IMG/VR virus record: IMGVR_UViG_3300007760_000001
Location: 1 to 64,000 of that record
DNA from: a virus
Strand: one strand, 5' to 3'
Length of the DNA stretch: 64,000 bases
Shown: in pieces, positions 42,277-48,810 of the stretch
How positions within the stretch are numbered: the first letter of the stretch is position 1
How the letters are laid out: the number at the start of each line of letters is the position of its first letter
Notes under the pieces: model-generated
Seen by the model: the letters and a program-made list of their open reading frames with translations, nothing else
Told to the model about the DNA's origin: nothing
Databases searched by the model: none
Program-made: the position numbers and the translations under genes

Positions 42277-42612
42277 TCAGACACCCCAACCCATTGAGTG
42301 AACCTTGTCACCACAACAAGGACAGTGGTGCTCACCGTTCTTTTCTACAGCTTCTTGCCCGTCGTGGAACTGAAGCCAGTTACAGTGCTTACCTGAAGTC
42401 TTAGCTTCTTCGATATGCTTGCAGTGCTTACCCTTGCCATACTTATAGCTACGGCAATCACACGAGTAGTCGTATTGGAAGTCAAAGCGGTTCTTGTGCG
42501 CCCAATTGTTCCATTGGACATTGTAAGTAGCACCCTTGGAGCCTTTGATGGTGGTCGCCCAAGTTTCAGAGGTGTTACAGTGCCAGTAATATTGTGTTGT
42601 CAAATCAGGCAT
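42277..42612 (-). CDS. SWIM zinc-finger plus zinc-ribbon protein (111 aa)
   Basis: YSCDCRSYKYGKGKHCKHIEEA is a SWIM motif (CxCx(n)CxH), and HHCPCCGDKVH near the end is a second zinc site. Start at 42612 has AAGGAGAAAGTT upstream, which rules out longer in-frame starts. It is the second SWIM protein within 2 kb. Likely nucleic acid or protein binding. Confidence 0.7.
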   Translation of the reverse strand: MPDLTTQYYWHCNTSETWATTIKGSKGATYNVQWNNWAHKNRFDFQYDYSCDCRSYKYGKGKHCKHIEEAKTSGKHCNWLQFHDGQEAVEKNGEHHCPCCGDKVHSMGWGV

Positions 42613-42781
42613 AACTTTCTCCTTCCTGACAGAGTTTCCGAGACCGCTGACGAAGCGACTTTTCAACCCCTCGTTTATGGGCTTTAGCTTTTTGAGCACT
42701 ACGCCCACCACCGCCACGGTGGAATTGCCCGTCAATATCTTTTCGGGTCTTAAACAGTTTGGCTTTACCTTGTTTCAACAT
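42605..42781 (-). CDS. Small very basic protein (58 aa)
   Basis: Start at 42781 has AGAGGA eight bases upstream. The product is rich in Lys, Arg and Gly (KTRKDIDGQFHRGGGGRSAQKAKAHKR...) and should bind nucleic acid. It overlaps the SWIM gene by eight bases. Confidence 0.6.
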   Translation of the reverse strand: MLKQGKAKLFKTRKDIDGQFHRGGGGRSAQKAKAHKRGVEKSLRQRSRKLCQEGESYA

Positions 42782-42799
42782 TTTATTCCTCTTTTGTAT

Positions 42800-42829
42800 T
42801 ACCGACAAGTGGAAAGATTAGCCCCCCCC
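42800..42829 (-). promoter_or_regulatory. GGGGGCT-14-TCGGTA element (leftward)
   Basis: G8 CT at 42829-42820, spacer of 14, TCGGTA at 42805-42800, then ATACAAAAGAGGA. The ribosome binding site begins only nine bases after TCGGTA, so transcription must start within a few bases of that box. Confidence 0.8.
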
Positions 42830-42852
42830 ACACACGAAAGAGGGGACTAACC

Positions 42853-43500
42853 TTAGAAGGAGTGGATAAGGGCCTTACCCGACCCGTTAATGAACTGAAT
42901 GCCCATTTCAGACACAGACCCTTGGGTCTCGTGAATGTGTCCAAAGAAGTGAGCACAAACCTTGTGATTCTGCCAAGTTAGGGTCGAAGTGATCTGAGCG
43001 ATCCCCCCACCGTGAGCCTTGTCATCCAAGATCCCCGCCGCTGGTGCGTGGGTCACAAGTACGTCAGGGTCGGATGCAAACACACCCTCCACGATGGAAG
43101 TGAAGTCAGGCCCGAAGGTCTCACCGTTCCACTCACCTGCGATCCAAGGCACTTCCCTACAACCAGCGAAGGTCAAACCATTCGTGTTCACAGGGCCGTC
43201 AGACAGGTCGTAAGCCTCTCCACCAGCATCCCGAACCAGAGCCGCCAGACACACATAGTCGTGGTTGCCACCAACGCTAATCAGGGGCCGACCATTGAGA
43301 GCCTTGACGATTCGCTCTCCAAGGTTCTTGAACCCAAACCACTTGGTCTGGTGCCGTACCTCAATAGCCCTCTCGCCACGGGTCTTGTTAGGGAAGAAGT
43401 CCCCCGTGTCAATCCACAGGTCGTACCCGTCAGTAGCCAGTGCCTTGAGCGCAACCTTGTACTGTCCGTGCAGATCCGAAGTGTGAAGAATGTTGACCAT
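42853..43500 (-). CDS. Calcineurin-like metallophosphoesterase (215 aa)
   Basis: Motifs in order: TSDLHGQ (residues 7-13), DTGDFF (about 30-35), GGNHDYV (about 73-79), THAP (about 150) and FFGHIHET (about 187). These form the two-metal site of the family. Substrate unknown; small phage members act on nucleotides, 2',3'-cyclic phosphates or proteins. The frame is open to 43722 but that part contains the promoter element, so 43500 is the start. Confidence 0.85.
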   Translation of the reverse strand: MVNILHTSDLHGQYKVALKALATDGYDLWIDTGDFFPNKTRGERAIEVRHQTKWFGFKNLGERIVKALNGRPLISVGGNHDYVCLAALVRDAGGEAYDLSDGPVNTNGLTFAGCREVPWIAGEWNGETFGPDFTSIVEGVFASDPDVLVTHAPAAGILDDKAHGGGIAQITSTLTWQNHKVCAHFFGHIHETQGSVSEMGIQFINGSGKALIHSF

Positions 43501-43529
43501 GACTACCTCTCTTGTCCTCTCACTTAGAC

Positions 43530-43556
43530 TACCGATAAGAACCCTAATCAGCCCCC
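43530..43556 (-). promoter_or_regulatory. GGGGGCT-14-TCGGTA element (leftward)
   Basis: GGGGGCT at 43556-43550, spacer of 14, TCGGTA at 43535-43530, then GTCTAAGTGAGAGGA. The phosphoesterase ATG is 29 bases on. Confidence 0.8.
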
Positions 43557-43569
43557 ATTTTTGAGGCCC

Positions 43570-43602
43570 CAGAAACCCCTTTACTACGTAAAGGGGTTTC
43601 TG
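43570..43602. terminator. 15-base perfect hairpin between divergent units
   Basis: CAGAAACCCCTTTAC and its exact reverse complement are separated by three bases. It separates the leftward phosphoesterase promoter from the rightward tRNA promoter. The arm itself carries T- and A-rich ends but no free T run follows, so it may be an insulator or a protein site. Confidence 0.5.
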
Positions 43603-43656
43603 AATTGATCCCAGATCCTTCGGGCCGATTGATCTCGGCTGTTCGGGTTTCCCTGT

Positions 43657-43683
43657 GGGGGCCGATCTATATGGGGGTCGGTA
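43657..43683 (+). promoter_or_regulatory. GGGGGCC-14-TCGGTA element of the tRNA unit
   Basis: GGGGGCC, 14 bases, TCGGTA, then GACCAAG. The transcript would begin at or just before the first base of the permuted tRNA helix at 43686. Confidence 0.75.
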
Positions 43684-43685
43684 GA

Positions 43686-43785
43686 CCAAGTGTAAGCGAA
43701 AGGTCGTGGGTTCGAGTCCCATCCCGTCATAAGGCGGGTAGCTCAGTTACCGCTGTGCGGAGGGAGAGCGTTCACTTACACTTGG
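43686..43785 (+). tRNA. Apparent circularly permuted tRNA-Thr(UGU)
   Basis: The 3' half comes first: TGTAA (43691-43695), anticodon-stem strand GCGAA (43696-43700), variable loop AGGTC, T-arm GTGGG/TTCGAGT/CCCAT (43706-43722), acceptor CCCGTC (43723-43728). After four bases ATAA the 5' half follows: GGCGGG (43733-43738), TA, D-stem GCTC/GAGC, G, then TTCAC TT (43771-43777). Joined, the anticodon loop would read TT-TGT-AA. The acceptor has six pairs (one G-U). The two ends of the transcript pair over about 15 bases (one mismatch). The D-loop carries an extra CCGC/GCGG hairpin. CCA is not encoded. No normal-order tRNA fits this sequence. Confidence 0.55.
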
Positions 43786-43860
43786 GCCACTTAGCTCATC
43801 AGAGAGAGCACCTGTTTTGCAATCAGGAGGTGACGGGTTTGAGTCCCGTAGGGTCCACCA
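43784..43860 (+). tRNA. tRNA-Ala(UGC)
   Basis: Acceptor GGGCCAC against GGGTCC is partly mismatched at its base. D-stem GCTC/GAGC, anticodon stem CCTG/CAGG with loop TTTGCAA (anticodon TGC, Ala), five-base variable loop, T-arm ACGGG/TTTGAGT/CCCGT and an encoded CCA. The T-loop has T where C56 is usual, and the D-loop lacks the GG pair, so the core is unorthodox. It starts inside the last bases of the permuted tRNA helix. Confidence 0.8.
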
Positions 43861-43901
43861 ATCATTATCAGTGCGGTCACTCCGCCGCACACCTCCAACG
43901 G

Positions 43902-43946
43902 AAAAACCCTCTGCCCCCTATCTTCGGGTCAGGGGGTTTTTCTTTT
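43902..43946 (+). terminator. Terminator of the tRNA unit
   Basis: AAAAACCCTCTG pairs with CAGGGGGTTTTT around a loop containing CTTCGGG; T-rich sequence (TTTTTCTTTT) follows. The unit from 43684 to here holds only the two tRNAs. Confidence 0.85.
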
Positions 43947-43958
43947 AGGGTAAGCCAA

Positions 43959-43984
43959 GGGGCTGTTCCAAAATGGAATCGGTA
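43959..43984 (+). promoter_or_regulatory. GGGGCT-14-TCGGTA element (rightward)
   Basis: GGGGCT, GTTCCAAAATGGAA (itself a TTCCA/TGGAA palindrome), TCGGTA, then GACCAAGC. The leader that follows (43985-44065) contains an ACAAGG/CCTTGT hairpin before the GGAGGTGATG ribosome binding site. Confidence 0.75.
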
Positions 43985-44065
43985 GACCAAGCACAAGGTA
44001 AAACGCCTTGTATCTTTGACAACTGAATATGAGCCAAAACTAAACCAAAAGGAGGTGATGAGAGA

Positions 44066-44419
44066 ATGGCAAATCGCTCAATGTTTGAGCGAGAGGCAAT
44101 ACGGTTTGAGGAAACCGCAACCGAACCGACGAACCATTGTGTTCGTCGCCAGTGGTGGAGAAAGCAGAGCTTTCAAATCACTGATGATGGTCGATACGAA
44201 GACTACTGTCAGTGTGAGAGTTGCAACTTCGATTACGGGCCTGACCCGTGGTACGAACCTCGGCTATCCCAAATCATTTGGGACTGCATCTTCCACGAAG
44301 ACGGTCGGTTTCGGGAAACGACGGTTAGTCTCGACTTCCTGTCCCCTTACTACTGGGACAGTATCGAGGAGAACCACCCTGAAATCGGGATCGTTTTCCA
44401 CCGTAAGCCTCTTTTCTGA
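44066..44419 (+). CDS. Hypothetical acidic protein (117 aa)
   Basis: AAAGGAGGTGATGAGAG precedes the ATG. The product contains a possible metal site CQCESC near residue 48 and many Trp, Tyr and acidic residues. An overlapping frame (44016-44429) has poorer protein character. No family recognised. Confidence 0.65.
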   Translation: MANRSMFEREAIRFEETATEPTNHCVRRQWWRKQSFQITDDGRYEDYCQCESCNFDYGPDPWYEPRLSQIIWDCIFHEDGRFRETTVSLDFLSPYYWDSIEENHPEIGIVFHRKPLF

Positions 44420-44500
44420 TTCGGGATAGCATCTGGATCAGATCGCTGAGTAAGACTCGGAGTTGACCCCAACTTGGCAACAGAAGGGGATGTAGAATTA

Positions 44501-44531
44501 GGGGGGGGGCTAATCTGAACCCTCGTCGGTA
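44501..44531 (+). promoter_or_regulatory. GGGGGCT-14-TCGGTA element (rightward)
   Basis: G9 CT, 14 bases, TCGGTA, then CTACAAGAG. The longest G run of the set. No convincing gene lies between it and the terminator at 44796-44838. Confidence 0.8.
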
Positions 44532-44850
44532 CTACAAGAGAATCGATATTTGAAAGTTTGTTTGTGGCACCTCCATGGCACCTTCCATGTGCCTGCAATA
44601 GCGAAGTCGTAAGCCTTGCCACTGCATCGAGCCTCCCTGAATAAGGGCACGGGCATTATTCGATGTGCATAGGGCCTCCACAATGGAACGGCAGGTAATC
44701 CCTGTCGTCAGACAAGCTGGTGGAAGCGAGTCTCATGTGGATACACAACTTTGGGTGAAAGAGTTAGGCGTGGCTCTTTATCCCAACCCCTCGATCCCCC
44801 CTCTCTGACCGTGATTCCGGCATGGTAAGAGAGGGGGGTTCTTTATTTGG
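44532..44850 (+). ncRNA. Probable structured noncoding RNA, about 300 nt
   Basis: Bounded by a promoter element and a strong terminator (11-base arms CCCCCCTCTCT at 44796-44806 and 44828-44838, then TTCTTTATTT). The interior has GGCAC/GTGCC and CCCT/AGGG hairpins and a longer TGCATCGA...TCGATGTGCA pairing. The only frames are short; the best (43 codons from an ATG near 44682) has no ribosome binding site and ends inside the terminator. No known RNA family was recognised. Confidence 0.6.
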
Positions 44851-44854
44851 GGGA

Positions 44855-44881
44855 GGGGGCTGATTAACCCCCTCATCGGTA
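44855..44881 (+). promoter_or_regulatory. GGGGGCT-14-TCGGTA element (rightward)
   Basis: GGGGGCT, GATTAACCCCCTCA, TCGGTA, ATCTAAGAG. It begins 16 bases after the terminator of the noncoding RNA unit and precedes the three-gene run at 45044. Confidence 0.8.
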
Positions 44882-45043
44882 ATCTAAGAGAACGGGACAT
44901 AACTCCCAAAACTAAAGGAAAAAACACATGAACAGGATTTAGGGAGCAGGTGGGCTGCTTCCGGGTAAAAGCCAAGGTGCCTTCGGGTGCCGACCCCCAA
45001 GCCCTGAACGGTTCGCCGTTCTGGAAGTGATAAGGAGGACGCA
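44882..45043 (+). promoter_or_regulatory. Long structured leader of the 45044 operon
   Basis: This 162-base leader has a four-codon mini-frame (ATG AAC AGG ATT TAG near 44928) and two hairpins capped by TTC/TTCG turns, the clearer being GAACGG TTCG CCGTTC at about 45007-45022. It ends in AAGGAGG before the ATG. The arrangement fits a riboswitch or attenuation-type leader; no known class was recognised. Confidence 0.4.
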
Positions 45044-45373
45044 ATGCGTCGAGCAGCATTAGAGCGAGATCGCACTCTTCGAGAGTGGCGTAAACATAAG
45101 GCGATTCATATTCGTCATGCACAAGAGATGGGAGCATTTGCTCGTAATTGGGTTCCGGGAGTTTCTCCAGCGGATCTTGTTACTTGCCCTTGTGATCAGC
45201 AAGCGGGTCGTTTTCGTAAAGGTCAGCGTTGGCTTTCTAAAGGTGGTCAGTATCATAATCCTCGTTCTTACGGTGAGCGCACTCGTCAAGAGGCTCGCTC
45301 AGATGCGGATTTTCGAGATCAGCTTCGTGAGTTAGCTTTTGACCCTGACCCTTTTTCGGAGCTTTCAGTATGA
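45044..45373 (+). CDS. Basic hypothetical protein, biased codon use (109 aa)
   Basis: An arginine- and histidine-rich protein with a CPCDQQAGRFRKGQRW centre that may bind nucleic acid. Codon use differs clearly from its neighbours: T-ending codons (CGT, GAT, GGT, CTT, TCT, CAT, TTT) dominate, which suggests either strong expression or recent arrival. Coupled by ATGA to the next gene. Confidence 0.65.
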   Translation: MRRAALERDRTLREWRKHKAIHIRHAQEMGAFARNWVPGVSPADLVTCPCDQQAGRFRKGQRWLSKGGQYHNPRSYGERTRQEARSDADFRDQLRELAFDPDPFSELSV

Positions 45374-45489
45374 CGGGTACTATGACGAAACGAGCGAAGG
45401 TTTTGAGAGACAAGATTCGGAGATTGGGCCGACAAAGCCTGACCCCTGAAGAACGCCAAGAGGCTGTTCAGATAGGACTAATTAGATGA
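45370..45489 (+). CDS. Small basic protein (39 aa)
   Basis: Overlaps both neighbours by four bases (ATGA at each end), which is the main support. The product is a basic helix ending in an acidic one (TPEERQEAVQIG). No family recognised. Confidence 0.6.
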   Translation: MTGTMTKRAKVLRDKIRRLGRQSLTPEERQEAVQIGLIR

Positions 45490-45755
45490 CAGAGTGGTTT
45501 GACAGAGAGCCGGGAAGCCCCGTGGCACAAGGCAAAGATGACCCCACAATGCTTTTAGTGGGCGGGAACAAGCCTGATTGGGTGCGTTTGCCTCGTGAGC
45601 TTGGAGGGGCCAAAGCGAAAGTTTTGGATATTCTTGCTGGTCCGTGTCCGAAATGCGATGGCGAGACCGTTAAACACTTTGTACTCGATCTCGATGTTGG
45701 GGTGGCCGAATGCCCCAAAGAAGGTTTTCTTTGGTATGCGACAAAGGGGGGCTAA
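45486..45755 (+). CDS. Small zinc-ribbon-like protein (89 aa)
   Basis: Carries CPKCDGETVKHFVLDLD and ECPKEGFLWY, a ribbon with a CxxC knuckle and one further Cys; the fourth ligand is not obvious. The stop codon (GGC TAA) lies inside the next promoter element. No known function. Confidence 0.6.
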   Translation: MTEWFDREPGSPVAQGKDDPTMLLVGGNKPDWVRLPRELGGAKAKVLDILAGPCPKCDGETVKHFVLDLDVGVAECPKEGFLWYATKGG

Positions 45756-45773
45756 TTTTTAGCCCTGTCGGTA
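45746..45773 (+). promoter_or_regulatory. GGGGGCT-14-TCGGTA element (rightward)
   Basis: GGGGGGCT, 14 bases, TCGGTA, then GTCCAACCAAGAGG. First box and spacer form a perfect palindrome GGGCTAA/TTAGCCC. The next ATG (45795) is 21 bases on. Confidence 0.8.
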
Positions 45774-45794
45774 GTCCAACCAAGAGGTGATAAA

Positions 45795-46697
45795 ATGACA
45801 GATACAGTTCGATATATTCTTGCTCCAAGTGCAGACCTTTCCAAGACGGTTGAGGCCGACATTACGGTTGAGGCCGAGTACGGTTCGTATGTTGCTCAAG
45901 GTCGTGTTTACACGGCAGCGCACCATCAGCCGGGAATGGAGCACCTTCCCGCACCGTGCAACGATCAGGAGATCCCTGCGTTGGATAGCGGTACGGTTCT
46001 GGTGAGCCATGTTGACCTTGATACCTTTGGTGGGTGTCTCCGAGCGTCAGGTGTGTTCGCTGGCTTGTTTGAGTCCAAGCACCAATCCTTTTGGGATCTG
46101 GCGCAGTTCGTGGACCTCAACGGCCCTCACAAGCTCTCCGAAAGTGGAGCGAGTGAAGAAGACCTGACTCGCTTGTACGCATTTTGGGCATGGAAGACGG
46201 CTCTCCCTCGGTTCAGCCGAGACGAGATCACGGATGTCACGGCCCATGTCATCGCCGCTGGTTCGGCGTTGGAGCACATTTTCGATGGTTCACAGACACA
46301 CATTGACGCTGGTATCGCTATGCGAACGAGCGAAGCGGATCTGAACCGAGCAACCTTCGTTGGCACCTTCGCTGTAGAGGATGGCGGAACCATTTTGGTT
46401 CGTGCTACCAGCACCGAGAGGGGCTTTTGCAACCATTTGTACGCTGACCCTACGGGCAAGGCTCATATGGCGGTAGCGGCTTGGAACAAGGACGATGGTG
46501 GTATCACGATCAGCCTTGCGGACGCTGTGGAAGGCGTGTCTTGCCGTCAGGTAATGCAGGATTTGTTTGGCCCCGAAGCGGGTGGTCACGATGGGATCGC
46601 AGGATCTCCCCGTGAGCAAGCGATGACGGAAGACCAGTTCTTTTCGACCCAAATGGCTTTGAGCAAGGCTCTTAGCATGAAGGGGGGGCTACTTTAG
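45795..46697 (+). CDS. DHH-like phosphoesterase (300 aa)
   Basis: SHVDLDTFGGCL near residue 70 resembles the HxDxDG motif of DHH phosphoesterases, and GGHDGIAGSPRE near 265 resembles their C-terminal GGGHxxAAG (DHHA1) motif. HAIDAG-like segments between them (THIDAGIA) would carry other ligands. If right, it would hydrolyse nucleotides or short nucleic acids. Both motifs are partial, so the call is moderate. The last codons (GGLL-stop) are formed by the next promoter element. Confidence 0.5.
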   Translation: MTDTVRYILAPSADLSKTVEADITVEAEYGSYVAQGRVYTAAHHQPGMEHLPAPCNDQEIPALDSGTVLVSHVDLDTFGGCLRASGVFAGLFESKHQSFWDLAQFVDLNGPHKLSESGASEEDLTRLYAFWAWKTALPRFSRDEITDVTAHVIAAGSALEHIFDGSQTHIDAGIAMRTSEADLNRATFVGTFAVEDGGTILVRATSTERGFCNHLYADPTGKAHMAVAAWNKDDGGITISLADAVEGVSCRQVMQDLFGPEAGGHDGIAGSPREQAMTEDQFFSTQMALSKALSMKGGLL

Positions 46698-46710
46698 AAC
46701 CCTGTCGGTA
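46682..46710 (+). promoter_or_regulatory. GGGGGCT-14-TCGGTA element (rightward)
   Basis: GGGGGGGCT, 14 bases, TCGGTA, then GATATGG. It overlaps the 3' end of the DHH-like gene and stands before the long gene-free stretch. Confidence 0.8.
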
Positions 46711-47462
46711 GATATGGTGTATGGGGAATGAGAGTTCCCGCTGTTCTTTTACAATCGAGTTTTGCTGATTCCGATGCTTGCATTGGATGAAGCGAATGAC
46801 CCTTGCTGTCGGGTCATAAAACCTTCGTACCCTAAGCCGGGTCGTTGGCTCCTTCGGGAGATAGCCAGAACCCCGATTGGGAAAGTGGTCTTCGCAGGCC
46901 ATGCCGCCCAATCTGTGAGGGGGGATGAGTTATGGGCTGTGGTAGGTCCGAGAGTCATCCAGTGGTTCTAAGCATGAGCCGATGTTCCACCATCGGAGTG
47001 CTGCGAAGGGCATCCTCGGACTTGCTGATTCACTGAGGAAACGGTTGCAGGGCAATCCAAAGACGAAAGTCTTGGGAAGGGGGTCGTTCCCCAGAATCGG
47101 ACTGCCGAGTGCAGAAGCCTCTCTGGTTGTTGGAGCAATCTGACAATCGTCCCGAAAGGGGATAGCTGGCGATCTTCCCAAGAGGTCAAAGGTTGTCGTG
47201 TGGAGGAAGGGAGAAGTGTACAGCTTACCCTCCGAGACACAGAATGTAGGCGGCAGTATTGCTTGCTGTTCAGTGGTATGAAAGTGCCGAGAACAGGGAG
47301 GAACGCCGTGAACAGCTTTACTTTGCTGGTGTTCACACTCCTAACCCGGAAGGGGACAGGGCCAAAAGCCTTGGAGGTCACGGTTGGAGGCAAGCGCATG
47401 TGTGCTTGTTTGTCTCTTTTGGGCGGGTCATCCTTACAGGGTGGCCCGCCCTCCTTAATTTG
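46711..47462 (+). ncRNA. Probable long structured noncoding RNA, about 750 nt
   Basis: The region runs from a promoter element to a strong hairpin (GGGCGGG at 47421-47427 with CCCGCCC at 47445-47451, extended to 13 pairs, then TCCTTAATTTG). It is dense in GC hairpins, GAAA-type loops (for example AGACGAAAGTCT near 47050) and G-rich turns. Frames are short; the longest on this strand (46762-46971) starts with TTG, lacks a ribosome binding site and looks like no protein. Size, phage context and nearby tRNAs recall GOLLD and ROOL RNAs, but I cannot confirm a match. Confidence 0.55.
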
Positions 47463-47486
47463 TGGGGTACAGTAGTTGGAGGCAAC

Positions 47487-47768
47487 ATGAAGAATCCTAA
47501 CCTCACAGAAACACAGCGAGAAATCGTCCGAGTGTGTGAAGATATCCAAGCGTTGCTTATCTCTAAGAACAAAAAGTACGGCAACTCTGCATTGGAACCT
47601 GTGCGGGTGTTCTCTAAATCCGATACCGCTGAACAGATTTGTGTTCGCATTGACGATAAATTGTCTCGGATTTCCAAAGGGGCGGGTCTTCTTGCAACCG
47701 ATGAAGATGTAATCAACGATTTGATCGGTTACCTCGTGTTACTAAAGATCGCTATAAGTACGAAATAA
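47487..47768 (+). CDS. DUF1599/Nmad1-like protein (93 aa)
   Basis: ISKNKKYGNSALEPVRVFSK, then ICVRIDDKLSRI and DEDVINDLIGYLVLLKIA, is the pattern of DUF1599 (nucleotide modification associated domain 1), an all-helical MazG-like fold. Such proteins are linked to phage nucleotide metabolism or modified bases. Start at 47487 begins the domain; TTGGAGG precedes it. The frame is open upstream through the RNA region, which is not protein-like. Confidence 0.75.
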   Translation: MKNPNLTETQREIVRVCEDIQALLISKNKKYGNSALEPVRVFSKSDTAEQICVRIDDKLSRISKGAGLLATDEDVINDLIGYLVLLKIAISTK

Positions 47769-47840
47769 GGTAACTGACAGGCCGAAACTCTCGTTTTCAC
47801 GGCTATCGCTTAGGCTAACTGTGAGCCTAAGAGAATACAC

Positions 47841-48152
47841 GTGAGAGACTTCAACCGACGAAAACTAAATCTTCGCAGAATACTCGCAACCGAGTTGTTG
47901 CAACGTGGAGTACCACCCGAAGAAGTTGCTCGGTTATGTAGGCCCACCGCCACAGAGATTCACAATCTCGACAAAGAAATCCATCGAGAGATGCAAGCCG
48001 ATCAAATCGATGCGATTGATGCGGAATTTTGGGACGTGATCCACGATGAGGTGGAAGAGCCTAACCCGCTACTTTTCGAGCCTGTCGTCATGTTCATGCT
48101 CTTTGTTTTGCTCTTGGCTTTCACTTTGGGCGTATTCCTCGGCGGCCACTGA
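47841..48152 (+). CDS. Tail-anchored membrane protein (103 aa)
   Basis: GTG start. A basic N-terminal helical half (RRKLNLRRILATELL), an acidic middle and one C-terminal hydrophobic helix (VVMFMLFVLLLAFTLGVFLG). It resembles small phage membrane proteins without a known role. The upstream GCTTAGGCTAACTGTGAGCCTAAG is a hairpin and may be a terminator or regulatory site. Confidence 0.6.
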   Translation: MRDFNRRKLNLRRILATELLQRGVPPEEVARLCRPTATEIHNLDKEIHREMQADQIDAIDAEFWDVIHDEVEEPNPLLFEPVVMFMLFVLLLAFTLGVFLGGH

Positions 48153-48422
48153 TTTATCAAAATAGAGAATTTTCTATCAGAACATAAAATATCTTATACC
48201 CCCCAACTAACAGTTGGGCCGGGATCAAAGGGGCTGATCTCACTTCCCCCCTTGTTTCGGGACATCCAAGATATAAACTTTCTGTAATTCAGTTCTTGAA
48301 ACCCTTATCTAAACCAATACTGAAGCTATCACTTCCAGTAGTTACGTGGGCCGTTCAGCCCAACGACAGTATGCGATAGACACACACATGAGCAGACATA
48401 GTTTACAAAAACGGAATCTGTT

Positions 48423-48809
48423 GTGTCGAAGGATAAGCAATTACAACCGCTAAACTTTAGCGATTACATAGAGAAACGAGAAAAGTCTCGTGGTATCGAG
48501 GTGTACCGAAAGCAGCAAAGGCTGTGGGATCACCCCGAAACTCTCGATGCAGAAATCATAGAGCTTGTTGCGGCGAAGGAAGCCAAGCAAGCGGAACCTT
48601 CGGTAGTGAACACCCAAAACATTCAGACCCAAAACATTCACTACCACCACTACCACGACCCCGAACGGCCAAGGGCCATACGGACCCCTGAGCCTCAAAA
48701 GAAACCCAATCAAATCTCCGAAGGGGATGCCCTACTCTGGTTCTTCTCTCTCGTAGGGTCTGTTTTCCTTCTTGGGTTGCTTTTATCGGCACTCTTTTCG
48801 GGGAATTGA
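48423..48809 (+). CDS. Tail-anchored membrane protein (128 aa)
   Basis: GTG start. A soluble charged N-terminal part, a NTQNIQTQNIHYHHYHDP stretch, proline-rich linker and a C-terminal membrane helix (LWFFSLVGSVFLLGLLL). No family recognised. Upstream, 48153-48422 holds no gene; it has an AT-rich ATAGA/TCTAT hairpin and a GGGGCTGATC sequence near 48229 that looks like a degenerate promoter box without TCGGTA. Confidence 0.6.
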   Translation: MSKDKQLQPLNFSDYIEKREKSRGIEVYRKQQRLWDHPETLDAEIIELVAAKEAKQAEPSVVNTQNIQTQNIHYHHYHDPERPRAIRTPEPQKKPNQISEGDALLWFFSLVGSVFLLGLLLSALFSGN

Positions 48810-48810
48810 T

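Noticed and set aside
43012-43527. A long plus-strand frame across the phosphoesterase gene
   Set aside because: It lies opposite a gene with complete catalytic motifs and its translation has no recognisable features.
44016-44429. A 137-codon frame overlapping the 117-aa gene
   Set aside because: The 117-aa frame has the GGAGG ribosome binding site and better composition; the longer frame is Ser/Thr/Arg-rich as expected for a shifted frame.
47150-47190. GGGGATAGCTGGCGATC recalls the GATAGCTGG stretch of 23S rRNA
   Set aside because: The flanking sequence does not continue to match 23S rRNA and no other rRNA segment is seen, so it is treated as chance similarity.
46968-47549. A 193-codon open frame on the minus strand across the long RNA region
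   Set aside because: It has no ribosome binding site, is rich in Cys, Ser and Pro as expected for the antisense of a GC-rich structured RNA, and it overlaps the start of the Nmad1-like gene.
48229-48255. GGGGCTGATC followed by a C run, resembling the first box of the promoter element
   Set aside because: No TCGGTA follows at 14 bases; possibly a decayed copy, but not supported.
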